From Actinomycetota bacterium (GTDB taxonomy: Bacteria > Actinomycetota > Acidimicrobiia > IMCC26256 > JACDBD01): 7,478 nucleotides of DNA. Location of the stretch: NCBI GenBank assembly GCA_013695115.1, contig JACDBD010000406.1:1-7478 (forward strand). Reading direction: 5' to 3'. Position numbers and translations under genes: made by a program. Numbering within the stretch: position 1 is the first letter of the stretch; each line of letters starts with the position of its first letter. Of this stretch, positions 1 to 6,737 are shown piece after piece. The notes beneath the pieces are model-generated. The model ran no database searches. It worked only from the letters and a program-made list of their open reading frames with translations, and was not told the DNA's origin.

Positions 1-665
1 CCCATCTCCTCCTCGCTCACGTCCTCGCCCACCGCCGCCTTCACCAGGTGGCGGCCACCGAGGGCCATCGACGACGTGCCCTTCACCATCGGGACGAAGT
101 CGGCGAGGGCGGGGATGTAGGCGGTCCCGGCGGCGCAATGCCCGAGCATCGCCGCCACCATGGGCACGACCCCGCTCATCGCCACCTGCTCGCGGAACAG
201 CGCGCCGGCACCGGCGAAGGTCGAGCCACTGGTGGACTGGATGCGGGCGCCGGCCGAGTCGAGCAGCCAGACGAACGGGATGCGTTGACGGACGGACAGC
301 TCGCGCAGCCGGGCCATCTTGCGCTCGCCAACCTGGCCCATCGAGCCCGCCATCACGGTGAAGTCGTAGGCGCCGATCGCGACCCGGCGGCCGTCGATCT
401 CCCCCACCCCGGTCACGGCGCCGTCGGCGGCGAGGAAACGGTCGCCGAGCCCGGGGTCCATGTGGTCGGCGAGCATCCCGTACTCCACCCACGTGCCCTC
501 ATCGAGGAGGATGTCGAGGCGCTCGCGGACGGTCAGCTTGCCGAGCGAATGTTGGCGCTCGACCCGCTCGGGCCCGCCCATGGCCAAAGCGCGGTCGCGG
601 CGCTCCTTGAGCTCGCCGACCAGCGGCCCCCAGTCGTGGAGGTCGCCGCCGCCGGTAGTCGTCAC
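1..665 (-). CDS. Acyl-CoA carboxylase, carboxyltransferase (beta) subunit, N-terminal part, runs off the left edge
   Basis: This is the N-terminal 221 codons of a biotin-dependent acyl-CoA carboxylase carboxyltransferase subunit (propionyl-, methylcrotonyl- or related acyl-CoA). Such subunits move the carboxyl group from carboxybiotin to an acyl-CoA and are usually a little over 500 residues, so less than half is present. Visible landmarks are the helix GKLTVRERLDILLDEGTW (about residues 42-59), the DFTVMAGSMG segment (101-110), DSAGARIQ (136-143), and GHCAAGTAYIPA (175-186), which corresponds to the oxyanion-hole region (GPCAGG or CTAGGAY in relatives). These are followed by a MVKG..ALGG..LVKAAVGEDVS stretch. 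I chose GTG at 665, four bases after the TGA of the preceding cyclase gene. The nearby ATG at 673 is in another frame and meets that TGA after three codons. It is the last visible gene of the minus-strand operon. No clear ribosome-binding site is seen, so translational coupling is likely. The exact acyl-CoA substrate cannot be told from this half. Confidence 0.9.
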   Translation of the reverse strand, partial: MTTTGGGDLHDWGPLVGELKERRDRALAMGGPERVERQHSLGKLTVRERLDILLDEGTWVEYGMLADHMDPGLGDRFLAADGAVTGVGEIDGRRVAIGAYDFTVMAGSMGQVGERKMARLRELSVRQRIPFVWLLDSAGARIQSTSGSTFAGAGALFREQVAMSGVVPMVAAMLGHCAAGTAYIPALADFVPMVKGTSSMALGGRHLVKAAVGEDVSEEEM

Positions 666-669
666 GCGT

Positions 670-1977
670 TCATGCTTGCACGGCGAGGACCTGCCACTCG
701 CCCGGCACGCCCTTGAGAGCGTGGCTGCCGCGGTCGGCGAACTCGATGCCGGAGCCGGCCACGAGGTCACGCACCGTACTCGTCACGAGCACCTCGCCCG
801 GCCCCGCCAGCGACGCGACACGCGCTCCGATGTGCACCGCGATGCCGGCCAGGTCATCGCCGCGTAGCTCGCACTCGCCGGTATGGAGCCCGGCTCGCAC
901 CTCCAACCCGAGATCCTGCGCATCGCCCGCAATCGCTTGTGCGCACCGGATGGCTCGAGCGGGACCGTCGAAGGCGGCGAGGAAGCCGTCGCCCGTGGTC
1001 TTGATCTCGTTTCCGCGGAACCGCTCGAGTTCATGCCGGATGGCCCTGTCGTGATCGTTCAGCAGACTGGCCCAGCGCTGGTCACCCAACTGCACCGCAT
1101 GGTCGGTTGAGCCGACGATGTCCGTGAACATGACGGTCTTGAGCACGCGATCCACCTCGGGGTCGGGATGCCGACCGGTGAGGAACTCCTCGATGAGCTC
1201 CTTGAGCGTTTGAACGCTGTCACGACTGGGCGGCCCCGGTAGCTCGATGAGGCGCGCGGTTGGAAGATGCTCGCCGAGGTACCGCGCGCCCTCGATCGGC
1301 CAAGTCGGGTGCTCCTCGTTGTGCACGATCAATGTCGGGGCGGTGATCGCGCCGAGCACATCGCGCACGTCGGTGCGGAAGTAGGCCCGGTAGAGCCGCG
1401 CCGCTGCGGAAGGGGTTGCCGCGAGACGCTCGTAACGACCGACCAGTTGCTCGTCGACAATCGACGCTACGTAGCCCCGCATGATGCCGGTGCCCCATTC
1501 GTTCTCGACCGACTCGAGGAAACCGGCGATCTGATCGGGGGTTCGCGCCCACGGATAGTCCGGAGCCCAGGTCATGCGGGCCGCCGTCGCGCTCAGGACG
1601 ATGGCGGTCGTGCGTTCGGGATACGTCGCGGCGAAGAACAGTGCGACCGGTCCGCCGTCGGCGATCCCGACAAGCGCCGCTCGCTCGATGCCTGCCGCGT
1701 CCATCACCGCACGAATATCGTCGGTGCGCTCCTCGATGGTCGGCGTCACGTCAGGCGGCAACCGATCAGAAAGGCCGGTGCCGCGCTTGTCGAAGACGAC
1801 GCACCGGGCAAACCGTTCGAGCCACCGGTGGAATCCTGCGAGCGGCTCTTCGTGACCGGCTTCGAGCGTGAACAGGTTCCCGGGGACGTGGACGACGTCG
1901 ATCGGCGCGTCACCCACCACTTCGTAGGCGATATACAGGTCGCCACTCTTCGCGTAGCGGGTCTCCGGCGCCTCCAT
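670..1977 (-). CDS. Alpha/beta-hydrolase-class III adenylate cyclase fusion, copy D (fourth in the operon; hydrolase triad lost)
   Basis: This 435-residue cytoplasmic protein has no signal peptide or membrane segment. Residues 1-270 form an alpha/beta-hydrolase domain, beginning with the MEAPETRYAKSGDLYIAY leader shared by all four paralogues and including FDKRGTGLSDR (62-72). The nucleophile elbow reads G104-I-A106-D-G, so Ala replaces the catalytic Ser. The usual acid position is His223 and no catalytic His is apparent, so a hydrolase function is improbable. Residues 278-435 are a class III cyclase domain with metal-binding Asp286 (FTDIVGST) and Asp330 (GDG), the adenine-selecting pair Lys326 and Asp375, transition-state Arg386, His382 where mammalian enzymes have Asn, and phosphate-binding Lys422. 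The expected reaction is ATP to cAMP in a homodimer or paralogue heterodimer. The start at 1977 matches the paralogues and lies 2 bases after the upstream TAG. A start at 2007 would add ten residues overlapping copy C. TGA ends the gene at 670. Confidence 0.9.
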   Translation of the reverse strand: MEAPETRYAKSGDLYIAYEVVGDAPIDVVHVPGNLFTLEAGHEEPLAGFHRWLERFARCVVFDKRGTGLSDRLPPDVTPTIEERTDDIRAVMDAAGIERAALVGIADGGPVALFFAATYPERTTAIVLSATAARMTWAPDYPWARTPDQIAGFLESVENEWGTGIMRGYVASIVDEQLVGRYERLAATPSAAARLYRAYFRTDVRDVLGAITAPTLIVHNEEHPTWPIEGARYLGEHLPTARLIELPGPPSRDSVQTLKELIEEFLTGRHPDPEVDRVLKTVMFTDIVGSTDHAVQLGDQRWASLLNDHDRAIRHELERFRGNEIKTTGDGFLAAFDGPARAIRCAQAIAGDAQDLGLEVRAGLHTGECELRGDDLAGIAVHIGARVASLAGPGEVLVTSTVRDLVAGSGIEFADRGSHALKGVPGEWQVLAVQA

Positions 1978-1979
1978 CG

Positions 1980-3311
1980 CTAGGGCCGTACCGCGAGCAC
2001 GTGCCACTCACCGGGCACGCCCTTCAAGTCCTGGCGACCGCGGTCGGTGAACTCGATCCCGGAGCCGGCAACGAGATCGCGCACAGTGCTTGTGACGAGC
2101 ACTTCGCTCGGTCCCGCCAACGCCGCCACCCGAGCGCCGGTGTGGACCGCGATGCCGGCGAGGTCGTCGCCCCTGAGCTCGCATTCACCGGTGTGGAGGC
2201 CGGCGCGGATCTCGAGGCCGAGGCCCTGCGCGCCTTCGGAGATCGCCTGCGCGCAGCGGATGGCACGTGCCGGGCCGTCGAACGCGGCGAGGAACCCGTC
2301 GCCCGTTGCCTTCACTTCCTGGCCGCGGAACCGTCCCAACTCCCGGCGGATGGCGGCGTCGTGCGCATCGAGCAGCTCGTGCCAGCGGCGGTCCCCGACC
2401 TCGGCCGCCTTCTCGGTCGAACCGACGATGTCGGTGAACAGCACGGTCTTGAGGACTCGGTCCGGCTCTGGTGTCGGGCGGACACCTGTGAGGTGCTCCT
2501 CGTACAGCTCCGCCAACGCCGCACTTTCCGTTGGGGTGTCACCCAAGGTCCCGATCGGGCCCGAGAACTCGAAGGCGCGCGCGCCTTCGATGTTCTCGAC
2601 GAGGTAGTGCTGGCCTTCGCGTGGCCAGAAGGGATGCTCGGGATAGCAGACGACCAGCGTCGGCGTGGCGATCGTCTCGACGATGTCGCGCACGTCGGTG
2701 TCGAGAATCGTCCTGAACAGCGCCGCGACGGGCCGGGGTGTGCCGACCAGCGCCTCCATATGGGCGATCCGCCGGATCTCGGCTTCGTCCTCGAGCCCCC
2801 AGTACCGCGCCACGACCCCGGTCCCCCATTCGCGCTCGACGTCACCGATCATCTGGGCAGCGGCGTCCGGTGGCAAACCCCACGGCCAGTCGGGCGCCTG
2901 CCGCAGCCGTGGGGTCGTCGCACGCAACACGAGCGCGGTGATGCGCTCCGGGTGGGCGGCCGCGAAGTACATCGCGACCGGCCCGCCGTCGGCGACGCCG
3001 AGCAGCACAGCCTTGTCCAGCCCCACCGCGTCCATGACCGCACGTATGTCGTCGATGCGCTCCTCGAGCGTCGGCGGCGCGTCCGACGGCAGGCGGTCCG
3101 ACAAGCCGGTGCCCCGTTTGTCGAGCAAGATCAGGCGCGCGAATCGCGTGAGCCGCTGATAGAGGTCACTCAGTGCCGCGTCGGACTTGATCAGCTCGAG
3201 TGTGTTGAGCAAACCCGGTACGTGCACGATGTCGACGCCGCCCTCGCCCATGACCCGGTAGGCAATCGACAAGTCACCGCTCTGGGCGAAGCGGGTCTCC
3301 GGGACTTCCAT
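1980..3311 (-). CDS. Alpha/beta-hydrolase-class III adenylate cyclase fusion, copy C (third in the operon; hydrolase triad lost)
   Basis: This 443-residue protein has the same two-domain layout as its neighbours. In the hydrolase domain (1-280), LDKRGTGLSDRLP lies near residues 63-75. The nucleophile elbow is G105-V-A107-D-G, with Ala for Ser. The acid-strand segment reads CYPEHPFWP (222-230), with His in place of Asp, and the expected catalytic His is absent from SGPIGTLGDTP. This copy and copy D share the same pattern of triad loss and look like the closest pair of the four. The cyclase domain (about 286-443) keeps metal ligands Asp294 and Asp338, the adenine-selecting Lys334 (EVKATGDG) and Asp383, Arg394 and Lys430. 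His390 sits at the usual Asn position. It should therefore be an active adenylate cyclase with a non-catalytic, possibly ligand-binding, hydrolase fold. The ATG at 3311 directly abuts the TAG of copy B with no base between them, which points to coupled translation. A TAG stop ends the gene. Confidence 0.91.
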   Translation of the reverse strand: MEVPETRFAQSGDLSIAYRVMGEGGVDIVHVPGLLNTLELIKSDAALSDLYQRLTRFARLILLDKRGTGLSDRLPSDAPPTLEERIDDIRAVMDAVGLDKAVLLGVADGGPVAMYFAAAHPERITALVLRATTPRLRQAPDWPWGLPPDAAAQMIGDVEREWGTGVVARYWGLEDEAEIRRIAHMEALVGTPRPVAALFRTILDTDVRDIVETIATPTLVVCYPEHPFWPREGQHYLVENIEGARAFEFSGPIGTLGDTPTESAALAELYEEHLTGVRPTPEPDRVLKTVLFTDIVGSTEKAAEVGDRRWHELLDAHDAAIRRELGRFRGQEVKATGDGFLAAFDGPARAIRCAQAISEGAQGLGLEIRAGLHTGECELRGDDLAGIAVHTGARVAALAGPSEVLVTSTVRDLVAGSGIEFTDRGRQDLKGVPGEWHVLAVRP

Positions 3312-4610
3312 CTACGAGCAGACCGCCAACAGCTGCCACTCGCCCGGAACGCCCTTCAGCTCGTGACGGCCGCGGTCGGCGAACTCGATGCCCGAGCCGG
3401 CCACCAGGTCGCGCACCGTGCTCGTGACGAACACCTCGCCCGGACCGGCTAGCGACGCGACACGCGCCCCGATGTGCACGGCGATCCCGGCGAGATCATC
3501 GCCACGGAGCTCGCACTCGCCGGTGTGGACCCCGGCGCGCACCGCGAGGCCGAGGCGCCGCGCTTCCTCGCCAACGGCCTGCGCGCATCGGACTGCTCGG
3601 GCAGGACCGTCGAATGCCGCAAGGAACCCGTCTCCCGTCGTCTTGATCTCATCGCCGCGGAACCGTTCCAGCTCCTCGCGCATGGCGGCGTCGTGCTGGT
3701 CGAGCAGCTCCTTCCACTTACGGTCGCCTACCTCGGCCGCTCGCTCGGTCGAGCCGACAATGTCGGTGAACAGCACCGTCTTGAGGACGCGGTCGACATC
3801 GGGCTCGGCCCGATGCCCCGTCAGGAACTCCTGCATCACGCCGAGTAGCTCGTCCAGGTGGTGCTTCTCGAAGAACAACGTCGGCATCTCGAGCTCCACG
3901 TACCGCGAACCCCGGATCTGCTCGGCGATTTCACGACCGCCAATCAACAGGGGGTCCCCCCGGCTCTGCATGACCAGGGTCGGTACACGGATGCTGCCGA
4001 GGACGTCGCGGACGTCGGTCTCGAAGTTCGTCCGGACGAGTGCGGCTGCCGCCGACGGCGTGGCCGCGAGGCGCTCCCATCGGCCGATGACCTTACGGTG
4101 CTCCTCCGAGCGACCCCACCAGCGGGCATACAGGCCCGAGCCCCACTCGCGCTCGATCGTGCGCATGATGCGTGCCTTGAGGTCGGGATCATCCGCGCCG
4201 GGGAGGTGCGCGTACGTGTTGAAGAGGACGAGCGCATCCGTGCGTTCCGGATAGGTGGCCGCGAACACGATCGCCACTTGGCCACCTTCGATGGAGCCGT
4301 AGATCACGGCGCGCTCGCTGCCGGCGGCGTCCATCACGACCGCGATGTCGTCGATGCGCTCCTCGAGCGAGGGCACCGAGCCGGGCGGTAGCCGGTCCGA
4401 CAGGCCCGATCCCCGCCGGTCGAGCAGGATCACACGGCCCAGGCGAGCTGTGCTCTCCATCACCCGCCGCCAGAACGGCTCGCTCCAGGCGCTCTCGAGG
4501 TTGAGCAGGATGCCGCTCACGAAGACGAGATCCATGGGCCCTTCGCCGAACACCTGGTACGCGATGTTGAAGCCCCCGCTCTTCGCGTACCGCGTCTCGG
4601 GAACGTCCAC
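3312..4610 (-). CDS. Alpha/beta-hydrolase-class III adenylate cyclase fusion, copy B (second in the operon; nucleophile replaced by Ile)
   Basis: This 432-residue protein, the shortest of the four, starts at GTG 4610 (VDVPETRYAKSGGFNIAY), two bases after the TAG of copy A. The frame stays open far upstream, to 5018, but that part is antisense-like low-complexity Arg-rich sequence overlapping copy A, so the GTG matching the paralogue N-termini is preferred. A GAGG seven bases before the GTG could be a ribosome-binding site. In the hydrolase domain the elbow reads G105-S-I107-E-G, with Ile for Ser. Asp219 (SRGDP) is retained, and His250 or His251 might be the old catalytic His, so only the nucleophile is clearly gone. 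The lid region (about 133-200) differs markedly from copies C and D. The cyclase domain keeps Asp283, Asp327, Lys323 and Asp372 (adenine selection), Arg383 and Lys419, with His379 at the Asn site. Adenylate cyclase activity is expected; ligand sensing by the dead hydrolase fold is inferred. Confidence 0.88.
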   Translation of the reverse strand: MDVPETRYAKSGGFNIAYQVFGEGPMDLVFVSGILLNLESAWSEPFWRRVMESTARLGRVILLDRRGSGLSDRLPPGSVPSLEERIDDIAVVMDAAGSERAVIYGSIEGGQVAIVFAATYPERTDALVLFNTYAHLPGADDPDLKARIMRTIEREWGSGLYARWWGRSEEHRKVIGRWERLAATPSAAAALVRTNFETDVRDVLGSIRVPTLVMQSRGDPLLIGGREIAEQIRGSRYVELEMPTLFFEKHHLDELLGVMQEFLTGHRAEPDVDRVLKTVLFTDIVGSTERAAEVGDRKWKELLDQHDAAMREELERFRGDEIKTTGDGFLAAFDGPARAVRCAQAVGEEARRLGLAVRAGVHTGECELRGDDLAGIAVHIGARVASLAGPGEVFVTSTVRDLVAGSGIEFADRGRHELKGVPGEWQLLAVCS

Positions 4611-4612
4611 GG

Positions 4613-5950
4613 CTAGGCCTCGACCACCAGGACCTGCCACTCGCCGGGCACACCCTTGAGCTCGTGGCGGCCGCGGTCGGTGAACTCGATGCCCGATCCC
4701 TGTACGAGGTCGCGCACGGTGCTCGTGACAAAGACCTCGCCCGCGCCGGCGAGGCTCGCCACGCGCGCGCCGATGTGTACCGCGATCCCCGCGAGGTTGT
4801 CGCCCCGCAGCTCGCACTCGCCGGTGTGAACGCCGGCGCGGATCTCGAGACCCAGCGTGCGGGCGGTGTTGGTAATGGTCTGGGCGCATTGGATTGCCCG
4901 GCCGGGGCCGTCGAATGCCGCGAGGAACCCGTCTCCGGTGGTGCTGACCTCCTCGCCGCGGAAGCGTCCCAGTTGCCTGCGGATGGCATCGTCGTGGGCG
5001 TCGAGCAGCTCCCGCCACTTGCGGTCGCCTTCGTTGACGGCCCGCTCGGTGGAACCGACGATGTCAGTGAAAAGCACCGTCTTCAGCACCCGATCGATCT
5101 CGACGTCGGGTTCGTGGCGACGACCGGTGAGGAATTCCTCGATGGAGTCGAGCGCGTCGTCCTCACCACCCTCGGAGCCGTTCACGTGCCAGCTGCCCGG
5201 AAGCTCGAGGAACCGGGCGTCCGGGATGTGCTCGGCGAGATAGCGGCCGCATGCCACCGGAACGACGTAATCGCCCTCGCGATGCACGACGAGGGTCGGC
5301 GCCGTGACGGCGGGAAGCGCACTCCGGACGTCGATCGCGCAGTTGGCGCGCAGGATCTCGCGCACGAGCATCGGCGTCGCCGCGCCTCGCTCGTAGCGAG
5401 CGATGAGGGCCCGGCTCTCGGGATCGTTGGGCTGGTGAGCGACAAAGAAACGCAGTCCTTCACCGTTTCCCCACTGGGACGCGATCCCGTCGATGAACGG
5501 CTCGATGATCGACGGGTCGATCCCAACGTCGTAGTCGTCCGTCCGGGTGACGCGCGCAAACGTTCCCCATGGCACGAGTGCACTGGCGCGCTCCGGATAG
5601 GTCGCGGCAAACAGGATGGCGAGCGGGCCGCCTTCGGAGATCCCCACGAGCGCGGCTCGTTCGCACCCGGCAGCGTCCATGACGGCGCGGATGTCGTCCA
5701 TTCGGTCCTCGGCGGTGCCGAACCCGAGCGTCCGCTCGGAGAGGCCGGTCCCTCGCTTGTCGAACGTGATGACGCGCGCGAACGAGCCGAACCGCCGAAA
5801 GAAGCCGGCGAAAAAGGGCGTTTGCCACGAAAGGTCGCCATGCGAGATGAAGCCGGGAACGAACACGAGGTCGAAGTCGCCTTCGCCGAACACCTGATAG
5901 GCGATCGAGAGCTCGCCGCTTTGCGCGTAGTGGGTTTCGGGTACGTCCAT
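4613..5950 (-). CDS. Alpha/beta-hydrolase-class III nucleotidyl cyclase fusion, copy A (first in the operon; intact hydrolase triad, altered purine-selecting residues)
   Basis: This 445-residue protein starts at ATG 5950, five bases after the crotonase TAG. The start is set by the shared MDVPETHYAQSGELSIAY leader; the frame is open upstream to 7411, but that stretch overlaps the crotonase gene and is rejected. The hydrolase domain (1-285) has a complete predicted triad: Ser105 in the elbow G-I-S-E-G (103-107), Asp227 (REGDYVVP) and His255 (GSWHV). The cyclase domain (about 290-445) keeps both metal aspartates, Asp296 and Asp340, plus Arg396 and Lys432. The two purine-selecting positions differ from the other three copies: Ser336 replaces Lys (EVSTTGDG) and Asn385 replaces Asp (GDNLAG). 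Non-canonical pairs do occur in active cyclases, for example Gln/Asn in M. tuberculosis Rv0386 as I recall it, so activity may persist with changed nucleotide preference. It could also act only as a partner in heterodimers or mainly as an esterase. Confidence 0.9.
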   Translation of the reverse strand: MDVPETHYAQSGELSIAYQVFGEGDFDLVFVPGFISHGDLSWQTPFFAGFFRRFGSFARVITFDKRGTGLSERTLGFGTAEDRMDDIRAVMDAAGCERAALVGISEGGPLAILFAATYPERASALVPWGTFARVTRTDDYDVGIDPSIIEPFIDGIASQWGNGEGLRFFVAHQPNDPESRALIARYERGAATPMLVREILRANCAIDVRSALPAVTAPTLVVHREGDYVVPVACGRYLAEHIPDARFLELPGSWHVNGSEGGEDDALDSIEEFLTGRRHEPDVEIDRVLKTVLFTDIVGSTERAVNEGDRKWRELLDAHDDAIRRQLGRFRGEEVSTTGDGFLAAFDGPGRAIQCAQTITNTARTLGLEIRAGVHTGECELRGDNLAGIAVHIGARVASLAGAGEVFVTSTVRDLVQGSGIEFTDRGRHELKGVPGEWQVLVVEA

Positions 5951-5955
5951 CGCGC

Positions 5956-6729
5956 CTACCGGCCCTTCCACTCGGGGTCGCGCTTCTCCGCGAACGCGGC
6001 CACGCCCTCGGCGGTGTCCTCGGAGTAGCTCGTCACCGTGAGCATGGTCTGGAGATAGGCGAGGGCGTCGTCGGCGCTCATGTCGAGCACCCGGTAGAAC
6101 GAGTCGCGGCCCCAGCGCATGATGAGCGGCGACTTGGACGCCAGCGTCGCGGCGAGCTCGTCGACGGCCTTGTCGAGCTCGCCCACCGGCACCACCCGGT
6201 TCACGAACCCGATGCGTTCCGCCTCGGTGGCGTCGACGCGCCGCCCGGTCGTCATGAGCTCGAGCACTTTCTTGGGCGGCATGCTGCGCAGCAGCGGGAC
6301 CGTGATCATGTACGGCCACAGGCCCACGTTGATCTCGGGCGTCCCGAACTGGGCGTCGTCGGCCGCGATCACGAAGTCGCAGGCGAGCGCGAGCCCGAAC
6401 CCGCCCGCGAGCGCGTAGCCGCGCACCCGGGCGATCGTCGGCTTCCCGAGCATCCACATCTCGCGGAACAGCGCCGCCAGCGTGCCCCGACCGTCGTGAG
6501 CGCCGGCGTGCCCGGTCTCGGCGATGCCGCCGAGATCGGCGCCGGCGCAGAACGCCTTGTCGCCCTCGCCGGTGAGGACGACGACTCGCACCGCATCGTC
6601 GGCGCGGGCTCGGGCCATCGACTCGAGGAGCCCGCGCATCACGTCGAACGACATCGCGTTGCGGCGCTCGGGGCGGTCGATCGTCACCCGGGCCACGTGC
6701 CCGTCGACGTCGTAGCGAACGTCCTTCAT
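5956..6729 (-). CDS. Enoyl-CoA hydratase/isomerase family protein (crotonase superfamily)
   Basis: This 257-residue protein is close to the usual crotonase length. Landmarks are the early VTIDRPERRNAMS (15-27), the first oxyanion-hole loop GDKAFCAGADLGGI (56-69), GYALAGGFGLALACDFVIA (104-122), QFGTPEINVGLWP (127-139), and an EKRDPEWKGR C-terminus typical of the family. In rat mitochondrial enoyl-CoA hydratase the catalytic pair is Glu144 and Glu164. Here the second is kept (Glu132 in PEI), but the first is Gly112 (GGFGLAL against GGGCELAM). A classical two-Glu hydratase mechanism is therefore doubtful, and an isomerase or other acyl-CoA reaction is possible. I chose ATG 6729; a GTG directly before it (6732) is an alternative. 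The frame stays open to 7440, but that part is antisense to the divergent gene. It is the first gene of the six-gene minus-strand operon and shares an acyl-CoA theme with the distal carboxylase. Confidence 0.92.
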   Translation of the reverse strand: MKDVRYDVDGHVARVTIDRPERRNAMSFDVMRGLLESMARARADDAVRVVVLTGEGDKAFCAGADLGGIAETGHAGAHDGRGTLAALFREMWMLGKPTIARVRGYALAGGFGLALACDFVIAADDAQFGTPEINVGLWPYMITVPLLRSMPPKKVLELMTTGRRVDATEAERIGFVNRVVPVGELDKAVDELAATLASKSPLIMRWGRDSFYRVLDMSADDALAYLQTMLTVTSYSEDTAEGVAAFAEKRDPEWKGR

Positions 6730-6737
6730 CACGGCGC

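Larger units (their letters stand above)
670..5950 (-). repeat. Four-unit tandem gene array, direct repeats with a period of about 1.3 kb
   Basis: Four head-to-tail homologous units (5950-4613, 4610-3312, 3311-1980, 1977-670) encode the same two-domain protein. Similarity is strongest over the cyclase-coding part of each unit, roughly 670-1145, 1980-2460, 3312-3795 and 4613-5100. There, long stretches align without gaps at the DNA level: the region near 725-890 matches 3365-3530 at a constant offset of 2640 with few mismatches. The hydrolase-coding parts are much more diverged and contain length differences. The pattern fits old tandem duplication with continued conservation or gene conversion of the cyclase part. 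Identity was judged by eye, not computed. Confidence 0.9.

Noticed and set aside
671..673. ATG considered as the carboxylase start
   Set aside because: Its frame reads ATG-AAC-GCG-TGA and stops after three codons; the carboxylase frame uses GTG at 665.
48..716. Plus-strand open frame at the left edge
   Set aside because: It overlaps the acyl-CoA carboxylase gene on the other strand and encodes His/Arg/Ala-rich sequence without recognisable motifs.
1978..2007. Alternative start for copy D at 2007
   Set aside because: It would add ten residues not found in the paralogues and overlap the end of copy C; the ATG at 1977 matches the shared leader.
2001..3452. Long plus-strand open frame (about 480 codons) opposite copies B/C
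   Set aside because: It is antisense to a gene with clear conserved domains, its composition is Arg/Asp/Val-rich low-complexity sequence, and no family motif is seen. It is typical of high-GC antisense frames.
4611..5018. Upstream extension of the copy B frame to 568 residues
   Set aside because: It overlaps copy A's conserved cyclase domain in another frame; GTG 4610 aligns with the other three N-termini.
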